Origin: Photobacterium kishitanii
Lineage (GTDB): Bacteria > Pseudomonadota > Gammaproteobacteria > Enterobacterales > Vibrionaceae
Direction of reading: 5' to 3'
Length of the DNA stretch: 64,000 nucleotides
Assembly (NCBI RefSeq): GCF_003026355.1
Contig: NZ_PYON01000006.1
Coordinates: 124,001-188,000, forward strand
In this document: positions 29,692 to 41,526 of the stretch, piece by piece
Position numbering within the stretch: position 1 is the first letter of the stretch
Layout: each line of letters starts with the position of its first letter
The notes under the pieces: model-generated
Seen by the model: the letters and a program-made list of their open reading frames with translations, nothing else
The model's database searches: none
What the model was told of the DNA's origin: nothing
Program-made: the position numbers and the translations under genes

Positions 29692-30991
29692 TAGAATGCT
29701 TTTTATCTTGTTCTAGTTGTGAATGATCAGCAGTGGCTAGGCTCTGTAAACCTAAAGATCCTTGCTCAACCGCTACTTCCATATTATCTAATGCTTCATC
29801 ATCAACATCAGCTGGTTGCTCTGATGAGAATTTAGCGGCAACCCGTTGTTCAAAATCAATACGAATCAGAATCGCCACGGCGGCAGCCATAATAAATAAG
29901 CTCGAACCACCATAACTGATCAAGGGTAACGTTAAGCCTTTAGTCGGTACAATACCCGCCGCCGCACCAACGTTAACTAAGGTTTGGAATGCAAACCAAA
30001 TACCAAATCCAGATGCCAAATAGCCGCCAAAAAGCAAGCCATCTTCAAGACATTTACGGCCAATCATGATCGCTTTAAACACTAACGCAAATAACAGCGT
30101 TAATACCACGATAACGCCAATCAAACCTAATTCTTCGGCTAACACGGCAAACACAAAGTCAGTATGTGCTTCAGGAAGGTAAGCCAGTTTTTGAATCGAG
30201 TTACCTAAGCCTTGCCCAAACCAGTCACCGCGGCCAAATGCCATTAATGACTGGGTTAACTGATAGCCACTACCGTACGGATCTTGCCATGGATTTAAGA
30301 ATGAGGTGACTCGTCGTAGACGATAGGGCTCAAATACAATCAACATCGTAATCCCCCCCATCGCGAGTCCAATCATGACTAAGAACTGCCATAACCTAGC
30401 ACCTGCAAGAAACAGCATCCCAATAGTACCAACGAACATTACTACAAACGATCCTAAGTCAGGCTGTTGTAGTAATAGAAATCCCATAATACCAAGTACG
30501 GCAATAGGTTTAAGAAAACCAGCGACACTGCCTCTAACTTCTTTATTTTTACGGACTAAATAACCGGCCAGAAACACAAATAACGATAGTTTAGCGACTT
30601 CAGCAGGCTGCAAGTTAAACACGCCAAGTGGAATCCAACGTGCGGCACCATTAACCGAACGACCAATGACCAATACCACGACCAATAATAAGATCGAAGT
30701 GAGTAACATCGGTACGCTATATTTTTCCCATTTTGTTAATGGAACTTGCATTACAATCGCTGCAATCACTAATGAACACGCGAGAAAAAACGCATGTCGA
30801 AGTGCAAAGAAGAAAGGAATACCAGTAAGACGAGTGGCGACAGGTATGGATGCTGAGGTTACCATGACTAAACCAGTAATCATCAAGGCGATTGCTATCC
30901 ACACCAATTGGCGGTCATACAGAATCGGTTTAGCTGGCTTTAGAAACCAACCAGAGACTACCGATAATCCGTTACGGGCCATTTTAAACAT
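29678..30991 (-). CDS. ftsW: septal peptidoglycan polymerase FtsW (SEDS)
   Basis: SEDS-family glycosyltransferase that partners FtsI. 437 residues with about ten membrane helices; conserved segments [21 protein letters not shown] and YGGSSL... are present. The C-terminal cytoplasmic tail is long and acidic (ending [11 protein letters not shown]). Start overlaps the murD stop region; an in-frame ATG three codons later is possible. Confidence 0.96.
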   Translation of the reverse strand: MFKMARNGLSVVSGWFLKPAKPILYDRQLVWIAIALMITGLVMVTSASIPVATRLTGIPFFFALRHAFFLACSLVIAAIVMQVPLTKWEKYSVPMLLTSILLLVVVLVIGRSVNGAARWIPLGVFNLQPAEVAKLSLFVFLAGYLVRKNKEVRGSVAGFLKPIAVLGIMGFLLLQQPDLGSFVVMFVGTIGMLFLAGARLWQFLVMIGLAMGGITMLIVFEPYRLRRVTSFLNPWQDPYGSGYQLTQSLMAFGRGDWFGQGLGNSIQKLAYLPEAHTDFVFAVLAEELGLIGVIVVLTLLFALVFKAIMIGRKCLEDGLLFGGYLASGFGIWFAFQTLVNVGAAAGIVPTKGLTLPLISYGGSSLFIMAAAVAILIRIDFEQRVAAKFSSEQPADVDDEALDNMEVAVEQGSLGLQSLATADHSQLEQDKKHSNDKE

Positions 30992-32328
30992 TAAATTTTT
31001 CCTGAGACTGAATCTTGGAGCCGAATGGCTTGTTCAACAAAAGCATCACCACGAGCCATAAAGTTGGCAAATTGATCCCAACTGGCACATGCCGGTGATA
31101 ATAAAACCATATCGCCAGCGTGTACTGTTGCTGCTGCACGATCCATTGCTTCACTCATAGTGTCGACATTTATCGCATTCTCTACGAGTTCGCTAAATAA
31201 ATGGCCATCACGCCCAAAACAATAAAGTTGTACATTTAAGTCAGCCAGAACGGGTTTAAGTTCACTGAAATCAGCACCTTTACCATCACCGCCCATTAAT
31301 AAATGCAGTTTGCCTGCCAGTTGCAAGCCAGTTAATGCCGCCACAGTGCTAGCAAGGTTGGTGGCTTTAGAATCATTAACCCATTTAACACCATGCTGAT
31401 TAACCACAAGTTGACAACGATGGGCAAGGCCGGTGTAACGACGCATTGCTTGGCAAGCAGCGTGGCGATCAATGCCAACCGCATCAGCTAACGCTAATGC
31501 CGCTAAACAGTTAGCTACATTATGACGCCCAACTAAAGCGATCTCACTCACAGCCATCAATGGCTCACCCGCTATCGCAAGCCATTCCTCACCATCTACG
31601 ATGACTAAACCATAATCACTACTATCAAAACCAAAACTGGTCATGTTATCGCTAAATAACGGTTTAGTCGCGAGATCATCACGGTTATAAACGGCTAATT
31701 TGGCATGATTAAAAATGCGCATTTTGGCGTTACTATAATCCGTTAAACCGCCAGGATAGCGATCCATATGATCTTCAGACAGATTTAAATATACCGCCGC
31801 TTCAAGCACCAACGATGAGGTAGTTTCTAACTGAAAACTTGATAGCTCTAACACATAAAGATCATGATCCTGTGCCAGCATATCAAGCGCTGCAAAACCA
31901 ATATTACCGCCAACACCAACATTAATGCCGGCTTCTTTAGCCATTTCACCGACTAAACTAGTAACAGTACTTTTGCCATTAGAACCAGTGATTGCAATCA
32001 CTGGTTTATTAACCGCGCGTGCAAATAACTCAATATCACCCACCAGCTCAATCCCTGATTGAGCTGCTAATAATAATTCTGGCGTGGCTAATGCAATCCC
32101 AGGGCTCGCAACAATCAGATCAGCATTTAACAGCCACTGTAAGTTCCACTGCCCTGCACATAAATCAACACCAGCGGGCAATTGATCTTGGCCTGGTGGG
32201 TTATCACGAGTATCAATCACTTTAATATCCAGTGATTGCGGTAATCGTCCTAAATGGTGAACTACTGACAGACCAGTCATTCCAAGTCCAATCACCACAA
32301 CCTTATTGATACCTACCAAGCCATTCAT
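30991..32328 (-). CDS. murD: UDP-MurNAc-L-Ala--D-Glu ligase
   Basis: Adds D-glutamate to the stem peptide. 445 residues. N-terminal nucleotide fold [17 protein letters not shown] loop [15 protein letters not shown] near residue 115, and the lysine/Asn segment WVNDSKATN. Tightly packed between ftsW and mraY. Confidence 0.97.
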   Translation of the reverse strand: MNGLVGINKVVVIGLGMTGLSVVHHLGRLPQSLDIKVIDTRDNPPGQDQLPAGVDLCAGQWNLQWLLNADLIVASPGIALATPELLLAAQSGIELVGDIELFARAVNKPVIAITGSNGKSTVTSLVGEMAKEAGINVGVGGNIGFAALDMLAQDHDLYVLELSSFQLETTSSLVLEAAVYLNLSEDHMDRYPGGLTDYSNAKMRIFNHAKLAVYNRDDLATKPLFSDNMTSFGFDSSDYGLVIVDGEEWLAIAGEPLMAVSEIALVGRHNVANCLAALALADAVGIDRHAACQAMRRYTGLAHRCQLVVNQHGVKWVNDSKATNLASTVAALTGLQLAGKLHLLMGGDGKGADFSELKPVLADLNVQLYCFGRDGHLFSELVENAINVDTMSEAMDRAAATVHAGDMVLLSPACASWDQFANFMARGDAFVEQAIRLQDSVSGKI

Positions 32329-32329
32329 G

Positions 32330-33412
32330 TTAACGCACCTTCAATGTTGCTAATGCAATCAATACCAGCATCAACGTGATAATCCAAAAACGGACAATAA
32401 CACGTGGTTCTGGCCAGCCTTTTAATTCATAGTGATGGTGAATCGGTGCCATTCGGAAGATACGTTGGCCACGTAATTTAAATGAGCCAACTTGTAAGAT
32501 TACCGACACCGTTTCCATCACAAACACGCCACCCATGATCACCAATAAGAATTCTTGACGAACTAACACTGCAATCGTACCTAGCGCACCACCTAATGCT
32601 AATGAGCCGACATCACCCATAAATACTTGCGCAGGATAAGTGTTAAACCATAGGAAACCTAAACCTGCACCAACAATAGCTGTACATAGAATAACCAATT
32701 CACCGGCATTACTTAGGTAAGGAATATGCAGGTATTCTGCATAGTTGTAGTTACCAGTAGCCCACGCAATAAAAGCAAAACCTGCGGCAACCATTACCGT
32801 CGGCATAATTGCAAGACCGTCTAAGCCATCGGTTAAGTTAACCGCATTACTGGTACCAACAATCACAAAATAGGTCAGTACAATATAAGACAAACCTAAC
32901 TGCGGCATCACATCTTTAAAGAACGGCAATACTAATTGCGTTGCTGCGGTATCTTTGCCGTAAGCATAAAGTGCAAAAGCAACCACGAGGGCGATAGCTG
33001 ATTGCCAGAAATATTTCCAACGAGCAATTAAGCCATCAGTATTTTTATGTACGACTTTGCGATAATCATCAACAAAACCCACCACACCATAGCCCAGCAT
33101 AACTACCAAAACAGCCCATACATAAGGGTTGCTAAGATCACACCACAACAATACGGTTAAGGTAATTGCAGCTAAAATCATTAAGCCGCCCATGGTTGGC
33201 GTACCGCGCTTACTGAAATGTGACTCAGGGCCATCATGACGCACAACTTGACCAATTTGCAGCATCTGCAATCGAGCAATCATTCGAGGGCCGAGCCACA
33301 ACGAAAACAGTAGCGCCGTTAAAATACTCATGATGGCGCGAAACGTCAGGTATTCAAACAGACGGAAAAAAGGGATTGAGGACTGAAAGTGGTCAGCTAA
33401 CCAGTAAATCAT
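32330..33412 (-). CDS. mraY: phospho-MurNAc-pentapeptide transferase
   Basis: Polytopic enzyme that moves phospho-MurNAc-pentapeptide to undecaprenyl phosphate, giving lipid I. 360 residues, ten predicted helices. Mg-binding and catalytic residues in GFVDDYRKV and [10 protein letters not shown], and the HIHHHYEL-type loop ([12 protein letters not shown]) are intact. One base separates it from murD. Confidence 0.98.
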   Translation of the reverse strand: MIYWLADHFQSSIPFFRLFEYLTFRAIMSILTALLFSLWLGPRMIARLQMLQIGQVVRHDGPESHFSKRGTPTMGGLMILAAITLTVLLWCDLSNPYVWAVLVVMLGYGVVGFVDDYRKVVHKNTDGLIARWKYFWQSAIALVVAFALYAYGKDTAATQLVLPFFKDVMPQLGLSYIVLTYFVIVGTSNAVNLTDGLDGLAIMPTVMVAAGFAFIAWATGNYNYAEYLHIPYLSNAGELVILCTAIVGAGLGFLWFNTYPAQVFMGDVGSLALGGALGTIAVLVRQEFLLVIMGGVFVMETVSVILQVGSFKLRGQRIFRMAPIHHHYELKGWPEPRVIVRFWIITLMLVLIALATLKVR

Positions 33413-34782
33413 TATTTATCTTCCTGCAAGGCAATAATAACGTCTTCCATATGTGAACTACGCGCACCTTTGGCAAGCACAGTCACTTGTGAAGCATGTT
33501 GTTGGTGTAATTGTTGTTTAAGTTCATCGATCAACGCAGTTTTATCGCTAAAATGCTGACCATTATTTAATTGACTGACAACAGCACTGGCACGACCAAA
33601 TGTCATCACACCATCAAACTGTTTATCGCGTGCATATTCGCCCACTTCTCGGTGTAAACTCTCACTTTCGTCACCAAGTTCAGCCATATCACCGAGAATA
33701 AAGTAGCGCTTACCACTGAAACTATGTAGCACATCAATCGCTGCTTTCACAGAAGCAACACTGGCATTATAGGTATCATCGATTAACCGTAACCCTGAAC
33801 GTGGTTCAGAGATCGCTAACCGACCTTTAACATTAGTCACGGTTTCTAAACCCTGTTTTACCGCTGTTAAGCTGGCACCTAATGCCATGGTTAATGCCGC
33901 GGCTGCCAATGCATTACTAACATTATGAATGCCAGCTAAGGTTAACTTGATATCAATAGCACCCATCGGGGTTTGCATGGTAAAACACGCTAAACCTTGC
34001 TGGTTAAGATTTATCTCAGTCGCAAAATAATCAGCGCTATTCATCGTTGCCGAAAAGCTGACTACATTGTGGTTAGATAACGTTGGCTGCCACATTGCAA
34101 GTTGATTAGAATCAAGATTTATCACCGCCTGCCCTTGTGCGGCTAATCCTTCAAAAATTTCACCTTTGGCTTTAGCCACCCCGAGTAATGAACCAAATCC
34201 CTCAAGGTGAGCGGCAGCAAGATTATTAATCAAGGCCACATCAGGTTTAACTAACGCAGTCGTGTAAGCAATTTCGCCTAAATGATTAGCACCAAGCTCA
34301 ATCACGGCATAGTTATCGGTAGGAGTTAAACGCAATAATGTTAATGGCACCCCAATATCATTATTAAAGTTTCCCGCAGTTGCTAACACTTTACCTTTGG
34401 TCGCTAAAATTGCTGCAGCCATTTCTTTAACGGTGGTTTTGCCACAACTTCCCGTTAATGCTAGGGTTTTTAATCCATGCTCAGCGGTCATTTTAGCTTT
34501 TAACCATGCGCCTAACTGGCCTAAAGCTTGATGAGTATCCGCAACCACTAATTGTGGAATATCTAATGCTAATGGCTTACTGACTAATAATGCTTTAGCA
34601 CCGTTTTCAACCGCATTTTGACAAAAGTCATGGGCATCAAAACGCTCACCAATAAGAGCGATAAATAAGGTATTATCACCGATCACGCGAGTATCCGTTG
34701 ATACTGCAGCAATCTCAATATCCTCACCAATTAACTCTGCGGCTAATACTGATTGTAAGTGACTCAGTTGAACCTTAATCAT
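33412..34782 (-). CDS. murF: UDP-MurNAc-tripeptide--D-Ala-D-Ala ligase
   Basis: Adds D-Ala-D-Ala to complete the pentapeptide precursor. 456 residues with ATP loop [16 protein letters not shown] near residue 110, DDTYNAS and the RSSHMEDV C-terminal motif. Overlaps mraY and murE ends. Confidence 0.97.
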   Translation of the reverse strand: MIKVQLSHLQSVLAAELIGEDIEIAAVSTDTRVIGDNTLFIALIGERFDAHDFCQNAVENGAKALLVSKPLALDIPQLVVADTHQALGQLGAWLKAKMTAEHGLKTLALTGSCGKTTVKEMAAAILATKGKVLATAGNFNNDIGVPLTLLRLTPTDNYAVIELGANHLGEIAYTTALVKPDVALINNLAAAHLEGFGSLLGVAKAKGEIFEGLAAQGQAVINLDSNQLAMWQPTLSNHNVVSFSATMNSADYFATEINLNQQGLACFTMQTPMGAIDIKLTLAGIHNVSNALAAAALTMALGASLTAVKQGLETVTNVKGRLAISEPRSGLRLIDDTYNASVASVKAAIDVLHSFSGKRYFILGDMAELGDESESLHREVGEYARDKQFDGVMTFGRASAVVSQLNNGQHFSDKTALIDELKQQLHQQHASQVTVLAKGARSSHMEDVIIALQEDK

Positions 34783-36314
34783 GGAAGTTCTCTAAATAAT
34801 GCGGCCACAGTTTCGCGGTCTGAATAGTGGATCGTACGATCTGCAAGAATTTGGTAATCTTCATGGCCTTTACCTGCGACCAAAATAATATCATTCGCCT
34901 TCGCATGCGTAAGTGCATAAGCGCACGCTTGAGCACGATCATGAATTATCGTAGCAGCCGTCGCGACAGTTAGTCCTGCTTGCATATCGAGCATAATTTG
35001 CAGTGGATCTTCACTGCGAGGATTGTCATCGACTAAAATAATATGATCAGCATACCGCTCTGCAATTGCAGCCATCATTGGTCGTTTACCGCTATCACGA
35101 TCACCGCCACAGCCAAATAAACACCACAACTGACCATCACAATGTACACGTAATGCTTGCAGTGCTTTATCGAGCGCGTCAGGGGTGTGCGCATAATCAA
35201 CTACCATCATCGCTTTATCAGCTTGTGGTGCCTGAAAGACTTCCATGCGACCAATCACAGCTTGTAAGCGTGGTGCAACGGCTAATAGTTGTGGTAATGA
35301 GTGCCCACTAACTAATAACGTTGCTAATGCCAACAATAAGTTAGTCGCATTAAATGAGCCCACTAATGGTGCGGTAAAGTTACCGTTACCCCAGCTTGAT
35401 TCAAAACAAATCGTCACACCTTGAGTACTAAAATCGACAGCAGTCGCCCACAATTTTGGTCCAGAGTGCGCAGCCACAGCCTCAGCATTCATAGCGACTG
35501 CAACCGCTTGTGGTAAATCAGCTAACCATTGCTGACCAATAGCGTCATCGGCATTAATCACCGCCACACCACTATCATGCTCTGTAAATAAGCTTTTTTT
35601 CGCTGCCGCGTAATGGGCCATATCACCATGATAATCAAGATGATCACGACTAAGATTAGTAAAGATACTCGCCACAAAATGTAATGTGCTCACACGGCCT
35701 TGTACTAAACCATGAGAGGACACTTCCATCGCAGCAAAATTAGCACCTTGGGTAACTAATTCCGCTAGCGTTTGTTGAATTTCAATCGCACTACCGGTGG
35801 TATTTGCCGCTGGCTGAAGATCGGTTAACAAACCATTGCCTGTTGTCCCCATCACACCAGCACGATAACCAATTAAATCAGCCCACTGTGCCAATAATTG
35901 GCTAATGGTCGTTTTACCATTGGTGCCCGTTACCGCATACAATTTAAGTTTGCTATCAGGCTCAGCATAAAAACGCCCAGCAATAGCAGATAACTTATGG
36001 CCTAAATGGTGTAGATAGATAATGATGATCCCATCTTGAAACTGGATCTCTCCATCACTAGCAACACCTTCAGCTTCTGCAACAATGGCGCTCGCACCAG
36101 CTGCAATAGCATTGGTAATAAAACGACGCCCATCGACCGTATGGCCATTAACCGCGGCAAATAAACATCCTGCCGTTACTTGACGGCTATCCAATGTCAT
36201 TGCAGTTAACAACAATTGTGCATATTCAGCTGGCACATTTTTGGCTGTTAACCAAGGCGCTAATAAAGCGCCTAATTGTACTTCCTGCTTAACCAATGCC
36301 ATGATCACACTCAT
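34779..36314 (-). CDS. murE: UDP-MurNAc-dipeptide--meso-DAP ligase
   Basis: Adds meso-diaminopimelate to the stem peptide. 511 residues. ATP loop AVTGTNGKTTISQL near residue 128. The DNPRSE motif is present, which in this family indicates meso-DAP rather than lysine specificity. The ATG at 36314 overlaps the ftsI stop; an in-frame ATG four codons later is an alternative. Confidence 0.97.
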   Translation of the reverse strand: MSVIMALVKQEVQLGALLAPWLTAKNVPAEYAQLLLTAMTLDSRQVTAGCLFAAVNGHTVDGRRFITNAIAAGASAIVAEAEGVASDGEIQFQDGIIIIYLHHLGHKLSAIAGRFYAEPDSKLKLYAVTGTNGKTTISQLLAQWADLIGYRAGVMGTTGNGLLTDLQPAANTTGSAIEIQQTLAELVTQGANFAAMEVSSHGLVQGRVSTLHFVASIFTNLSRDHLDYHGDMAHYAAAKKSLFTEHDSGVAVINADDAIGQQWLADLPQAVAVAMNAEAVAAHSGPKLWATAVDFSTQGVTICFESSWGNGNFTAPLVGSFNATNLLLALATLLVSGHSLPQLLAVAPRLQAVIGRMEVFQAPQADKAMMVVDYAHTPDALDKALQALRVHCDGQLWCLFGCGGDRDSGKRPMMAAIAERYADHIILVDDNPRSEDPLQIMLDMQAGLTVATAATIIHDRAQACAYALTHAKANDIILVAGKGHEDYQILADRTIHYSDRETVAALFRELP

Positions 36315-38053
36315 TTATCTATTTTTAGCGTATCAGCATCTGGCGGCACGTTTAGGATCTGTAGTGCACCACCAAGTACTTTTGATAAAATTGGTGCAGC
36401 AACTGCACCGCCATAGAATTTATCACCTTTAGGCTCATTCACCATTACCACTATTGCTAAGCGCGGATGACTGATCGGCGCTACACCAACGGTATATGAG
36501 AAGTAATCATTACCGTAACCACCAGCAATCGCTTTCTTCGCAGTACCGGTTTTAACACCCACACGATAGCCAGGAACAGCAGCACGCCAACCACCACCAC
36601 CACCGGCTTTATCGGTAACAGACTCAATCATCAACAGAATTTTCTTAGCAATTTTAGGATCGAGTACTTGCTCTCCCGGAACCACTTTTTCCGTTTTTAA
36701 AATTGATAATGGCCGTTTAATACCATAAGCCCCTAGGGTTGTGTAAGCATGCAGTAATTGAATTGGTGTTAATGAAATACCATAGCCATAGGCCAAAGTA
36801 GCGCGCCCAATATCTGACCAACGATAACGGTTAGGGAAGTGACCCGTCGTTTCACCAATTAAGTTGATCCCTGATGGCTCATCAAAGCCAACTTTGCGGT
36901 AGGTATCAAGAATGTCTTCGACTGGCATTGCCAACGATAGTTTACTTACACCGATATTACTCGATTTCTGTAAAATACGTTGTACGGTCGCTAACGGTTC
37001 AATTCGTGATACGTCAGTGATCACTTTGCTACCCACACGGAAATGCTTACTTTGCGGAATATTAATTAGCGTATGCTCATTGACGACACCATTTTTGAGT
37101 GCGGTGTAAACCACAAATGGCTTCACCGTTGAACCCGGCTCAAAGGTATCGGTGATCACTCGGTTACGCATTTTATACGGTTGACGATCATTGCGATCAT
37201 TAGGGTTAAATGATGGCGCATTCACCATCGCGAGAATTTCACCAGTGCGCACATCTGAAATAGCAATACTGACCGAGGTCGCAGGAATATCCATCACCCC
37301 TTCTTTCGCGGCACGATAAGCGATTGCTTGAATGCGCTGATCAATACTTAGCTCTAACGGTTTACCTGGCTGACGGCTTTGCTGAGAAATATTTTCGACT
37401 ACTCGACCATAGCGATCTTTACGTACCGTTCGGCGTCCCGGCTCACCCGTTAACCAACCATCATAGGTTTTTTCGATACCATCAAGCCCATGACCATCAA
37501 TACCGGTAAAACCAATTAATTGGGCACTAACTTCACCAGAAGGATAAAAACGACGTGACTCAGCTCGTAAGCCAATACCTGGTAATTTTAATTTCTCGAC
37601 GTAATTAGCCATCGGTGGGCTAACTTGGCGCGCAAGATAAATGAATTTGCGATTTTTATTTTTTTCGAGTCGTTGCAGCAGTTTGGTGCGGTCAAGATCA
37701 AGCACATCGGCAAGCGCATTCCAACGCTTAGTCTCACTTAAACCACCGTGTTTAAAGATCTCAACCGGGTTAGCAAATACTGCCTGTACTGGCACACTAA
37801 CGGCAAGTTGCTCACCGTTACGATCAGAAATAATACCACGTGCAGAAGGCATTAATTGCACTCGCAACGAACGGGCATCACCCTCTTGAATAAGACGGCC
37901 AGGTTCAAGCACCTGAATATAGGCAGCACGAGCAATTAGGCCAAAGAAACCTAATAAAATAAAACCACAAATGATCATAAAACGCCATTTTAAAAATGGC
38001 GTGCTCTTAGGACTAACCTTGGTATTTTTATTTGAACGATTAAGTAATTTCAT
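36311..38053 (-). CDS. ftsI: septal transpeptidase PBP3
   Basis: Class B penicillin-binding protein for septal cross-linking. 580 residues: a membrane anchor at about 23-45, a pedestal domain, and the transpeptidase with active-site S308-T-V-K311, SSN near 366 and KTGTAKK near 505. It lies three bases after ftsL. Confidence 0.98.
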   Translation of the reverse strand: MKLLNRSNKNTKVSPKSTPFLKWRFMIICGFILLGFFGLIARAAYIQVLEPGRLIQEGDARSLRVQLMPSARGIISDRNGEQLAVSVPVQAVFANPVEIFKHGGLSETKRWNALADVLDLDRTKLLQRLEKNKNRKFIYLARQVSPPMANYVEKLKLPGIGLRAESRRFYPSGEVSAQLIGFTGIDGHGLDGIEKTYDGWLTGEPGRRTVRKDRYGRVVENISQQSRQPGKPLELSIDQRIQAIAYRAAKEGVMDIPATSVSIAISDVRTGEILAMVNAPSFNPNDRNDRQPYKMRNRVITDTFEPGSTVKPFVVYTALKNGVVNEHTLINIPQSKHFRVGSKVITDVSRIEPLATVQRILQKSSNIGVSKLSLAMPVEDILDTYRKVGFDEPSGINLIGETTGHFPNRYRWSDIGRATLAYGYGISLTPIQLLHAYTTLGAYGIKRPLSILKTEKVVPGEQVLDPKIAKKILLMIESVTDKAGGGGGWRAAVPGYRVGVKTGTAKKAIAGGYGNDYFSYTVGVAPISHPRLAIVVMVNEPKGDKFYGGAVAAPILSKVLGGALQILNVPPDADTLKIDK

Positions 38054-38056
38054 CTT

Positions 38057-38374
38057 TTAATGTATAACAATTTCATTATCGACAGATGGACGTTGCATTT
38101 TGAGTTCAGTTTCAGCTAATCGTTCAATACGACTGTGCTCTGCAAGTGAGTTTTCTTCAAGGATCTGATTTCGCCACTCGACATCATAGTTCTCACGTTG
38201 CATTAGCAATTTTTCTTGCTTGGCAATTAATTGACGAGATTCATGAGTAACATAAACAACAGATAAGGCAGATATGAGGATAGTAAAGGCTAGAATCAGC
38301 GGTACCAACCCGACCGTGACGAGGTCTCGTCCGATCAGGCTAGCCAGATTCATTGAAGATTCTGTTGGTTTCAT
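38057..38374 (-). CDS. ftsL: cell division protein FtsL
   Basis: Small bitopic protein of the FtsQLB complex. 105 residues: one membrane helix (about 20-42, [20 protein letters not shown]), then a periplasmic coiled coil with the conserved [19 protein letters not shown] segment. It overlaps rsmH by 4 bases (ATGA type). Confidence 0.93.
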   Translation of the reverse strand: MKPTESSMNLASLIGRDLVTVGLVPLILAFTILISALSVVYVTHESRQLIAKQEKLLMQRENYDVEWRNQILEENSLAEHSRIERLAETELKMQRPSVDNEIVIH

Positions 38375-39318
38375 AGACGCTCGGCCAAACGTAATACTGA
38401 ACTACGAGCACGGGTATTATAACCAAGTTCATTTTGTGACGGTTTAATTGCTTTACCTACAGGTTTCATATCAGCACTACCAAGCGCTTTAATTTGATCT
38501 TCTGTCAATGGTAAGCCCGCGGGCACATCAGGCCCTTTACTTTGCTTACGGATAAAGCGTTTTACCATGCGATCTTCCAAGGAATGGAAGCTGATCACAG
38601 ATAAACGACCACCAGCAGCAAGCGTATTCATTGCACCATGCAAAGCAGTATCAATCTCTTCTAATTCACTGTTAATGTAAATACGAATAGCTTGGAAACT
38701 ACGAGTAGCTGGGTGCTTATGCTTATCTCTAAACGGTGATACTTCAGCAATTAGACTGGCTAATTCACGCGTACGTGTTAATGGCTCTTTATCCGGGTTT
38801 TCTCGATGATCAACAATACCGCGAGCAATGCGCTTAGCGAAGCGTTCTTCACCAAACTCTTTCAGTACCCATGCAATATCATCAGCATCAGCTTCTGCTA
38901 ACCATTCAGCAGCAGACATACCTGAAGTAGGATCCATTCGCATATCAAGTGGACCATCACGCATAAAGCTAAAACCACGTTCAGCATCATCAAGCTGTGG
39001 GGACGAAACACCTAAATCAAGTAGGACACCGTCAACACGACCAATAAGATCACGTTCTTGCATGTATTTTTCCATGCCAGAAAATGGGCCATGGATAATT
39101 TCAAAACGCGGATCATCAATTTTTTGCGCTTCTGCAATCGCTTGAGGATCGCGATCAATACTGTAAAGGCGACCGTTATCACCTAATTTTGAAAGAATTA
39201 AACGGCTGTGACCGCCGCGACCGAAAGTACCATCGATATAGATACCATCGGGTTTAATGGCTAACCCGTCTACTGATTCATTAAGTAAAACGGAGACGTG
39301 CTCAAATTGCTCAGACAT
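38371..39318 (-). CDS. rsmH: 16S rRNA m4C1402 methyltransferase
   Basis: SAM-dependent N4-methylation of C1402 of 16S rRNA; acts with RsmI, which is also in this window, on the same nucleotide. 315 residues. SAM motif [16 protein letters not shown] near 28-43, [20 protein letters not shown] and C-terminal NPRARS-like [10 protein letters not shown]. Also known as mraW. Confidence 0.97.
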   Translation of the reverse strand: MSEQFEHVSVLLNESVDGLAIKPDGIYIDGTFGRGGHSRLILSKLGDNGRLYSIDRDPQAIAEAQKIDDPRFEIIHGPFSGMEKYMQERDLIGRVDGVLLDLGVSSPQLDDAERGFSFMRDGPLDMRMDPTSGMSAAEWLAEADADDIAWVLKEFGEERFAKRIARGIVDHRENPDKEPLTRTRELASLIAEVSPFRDKHKHPATRSFQAIRIYINSELEEIDTALHGAMNTLAAGGRLSVISFHSLEDRMVKRFIRKQSKGPDVPAGLPLTEDQIKALGSADMKPVGKAIKPSQNELGYNTRARSSVLRLAERL

Positions 39319-39332
39319 AAATATAATTTCAG

Positions 39333-39791
39333 CTAAAGTGAAAGCTCACTAAGGCGCGGGGAAGATTCCGGCGCATCCTCAGCCTGAAGGTCGATATCAT
39401 GTTCAATTTGCTGTTGCCATAAAGGCGTGGACCAGATTTCAAATTTATTTAACTGGCCGACGACCATAATTTTATTCGCTAACTGAGCATATTGTCTTAA
39501 CGTCGGTGGAATTAATATCCTTCCCTGCGCATCCAATTCACATTCGCTTGCATGCCCAAGCAATAATCGTTGCAATCGGCGTTCTGCGGGGTGAAGACTG
39601 GATAGACGTACTAATTTAGCTTCAATTCGTTCCCATTCATCAATGGGATATAGCAACAAGCAACAAAACTGGTGATCGATAGTACAAACAAAGTGTCCCT
39701 GACATTGCTCTATTAATGATGCTCGGTAACGCTTCGGCATTGCCCAGCGACCTTTATCATCAATAACAACGTTAGTGGCACCTCTTAACAT
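39333..39791 (-). CDS. mraZ: transcriptional regulator MraZ
   Basis: Ring-shaped regulator with two SpoVT/AbrB-like domains that represses the dcw promoter. 152 residues, equal to the E. coli protein. The [12 protein letters not shown] segment and its second-half echo [13 protein letters not shown] are the two DXXGR motifs. It is the first gene of the cluster, and three MraZ-type repeats lie upstream. Confidence 0.97.
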   Translation of the reverse strand: MLRGATNVVIDDKGRWAMPKRYRASLIEQCQGHFVCTIDHQFCCLLLYPIDEWERIEAKLVRLSSLHPAERRLQRLLLGHASECELDAQGRILIPPTLRQYAQLANKIMVVGQLNKFEIWSTPLWQQQIEHDIDLQAEDAPESSPRLSELSL

Positions 39792-39862
39792 TTGGGGATC
39801 TCGGTTAAATTACACGATAAAAGAGTACGTTAATTACTCACTTTAGCAGAATAACAACAAAG

Positions 39863-39899
39863 ATAATAAGACAACACCACTTTTCCCCACAAATTCCCA
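39863..39899 (-). promoter_or_regulatory. dcw cluster promoter with MraZ box
   Basis: Reading leftward: TGGGA (39895-39899), five bases, TGGGG (39885-39889), five bases, TGGTG (39875-39879). This is the three-repeat, 5-bp-spaced MraZ operator known in E. coli, the last repeat with one change. A sigma-70 pair TTGTGG (39887-39892), 18 bases, TATTAT (39863-39868) overlaps it, so MraZ binding would block the -35 and spacer. The promoter placement is inferred. Confidence 0.8.
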
Positions 39900-40018
39900 C
39901 CGCAAAGTGTACGTATGAGACAAAAACGATGTCAAGCAATTGGCAGTAATTCAGACACACTTCTAACAGTGGCGAAGAAACCTGATTGCGAAATGTAATT
40001 TTGGCGGAAAATAAAACG

Positions 40019-40053
40019 AAAAAAAGGTGGTGCTTGTAATCAAACACCACCTT
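40019..40053 (-). terminator. intrinsic terminator after rnpB
   Basis: AAGGTGGTG (40024-40032) pairs with CACCACCTT (40045-40053); on the minus strand the stem is followed by seven T. It lies about 13 bases past the mature RNase P RNA 3' end. Confidence 0.88.
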
Positions 40054-40065
40054 CTCTAAATGTAG

Positions 40066-40450
<385 letters not shown>

Positions 40451-40604
40451 GCTGTGAATTGTATAAGACTACGCTCACAGTTACCAGTGAAAAAATCACC
40501 AAAGTTACAGCTTGAACAAAAAACCAACGTCTGATTTTAATTCGTTGATAAAAACCACGCCCTCGTCTCAAGTCAGCAAATTAACTGGCGTAAGCTAGGT
40601 CGCT

Positions 40605-41465
40605 TTACTCAAGATTTTCAAGACCCCATTTATACAACGCATTTTTCTTGGCACCATGAATTTCAGCGGTTAGCGCCGCTGCTTTTTTAAGGGGTAGCTC
40701 TTTAGCCAATAATGTTAGCGTCCGTAAAACCTCACCAGGCAGGTCATCTTTCTGAGCCCGATGACCAGCCACTAAAATTACCATCTCGCCACGAACACGA
40801 TTACTGTCCTCAGCTAACCAGTCAATCAACTCGCCAAGTGGTGCGCCATGGATGGTTTCATAAGTTTTTGTTAACTCACGCGCTAATACTACTTGGCGAT
40901 CAGGGCCAAGCACGGCTAACATATCACTTAGGGAATCATTAATACGATGTGGCGACTCATAAAAGATCAATGTTCGTGCATCGTCGGCTAATGCTTGAAA
41001 ACAGTCGCGGCGACCTTTACTTTTTGGAGGAAGAAAACCTTCAAAACTAAAACGGTCAGAAGGCAAACCTGAACCACTCAACGCTGTAATCACAGCACAT
41101 GGGCCTGGTAATGGCACAACTTTAACACCCGCATGACGACAGCGATTAACAAGATGATACCCTGGATCACTGATCAGCGGCGTACCAGCATCTGATACAA
41201 GCGCGATGCTAGTACCTGCCTGAAGTTTCTCAATCAAAAAGTCAGCTTTTTGCTGTTCATTATGATCGTGAAGCGCAAAGGTGCGGGTCGAGATAGAGAA
41301 ATGGGACAACAATCGCGATGTATGACGTGTATCTTCAGCAGCAATTAAATCTACGTTTGCTAATACGTCTAATGCACGCTGCGTTATATCAGCAAGATTA
41401 CCGATAGGTGTCGGTACGATGTACAAAGTTGCGACATCTACCATGCCTGAATTGCTCTCACTCAT
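40605..41465 (-). CDS. rsmI: 16S rRNA 2'-O-ribose C1402 methyltransferase
   Basis: SAM-dependent 2'-O-methylation of C1402 of 16S rRNA. 286 residues, tetrapyrrole-methylase fold; [34 protein letters not shown] and [18 protein letters not shown] are the family blocks. Divergent from lpoA with a 61-base spacer. Confidence 0.97.
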   Translation of the reverse strand: MSESNSGMVDVATLYIVPTPIGNLADITQRALDVLANVDLIAAEDTRHTSRLLSHFSISTRTFALHDHNEQQKADFLIEKLQAGTSIALVSDAGTPLISDPGYHLVNRCRHAGVKVVPLPGPCAVITALSGSGLPSDRFSFEGFLPPKSKGRRDCFQALADDARTLIFYESPHRINDSLSDMLAVLGPDRQVVLARELTKTYETIHGAPLGELIDWLAEDSNRVRGEMVILVAGHRAQKDDLPGEVLRTLTLLAKELPLKKAAALTAEIHGAKKNALYKWGLENLE

Positions 41466-41526
41466 TTGTCTAAGATCTCATCTGCAATTAATATCAAGAG
41501 TAATTTGTCACAGTTGAATAAATTCA

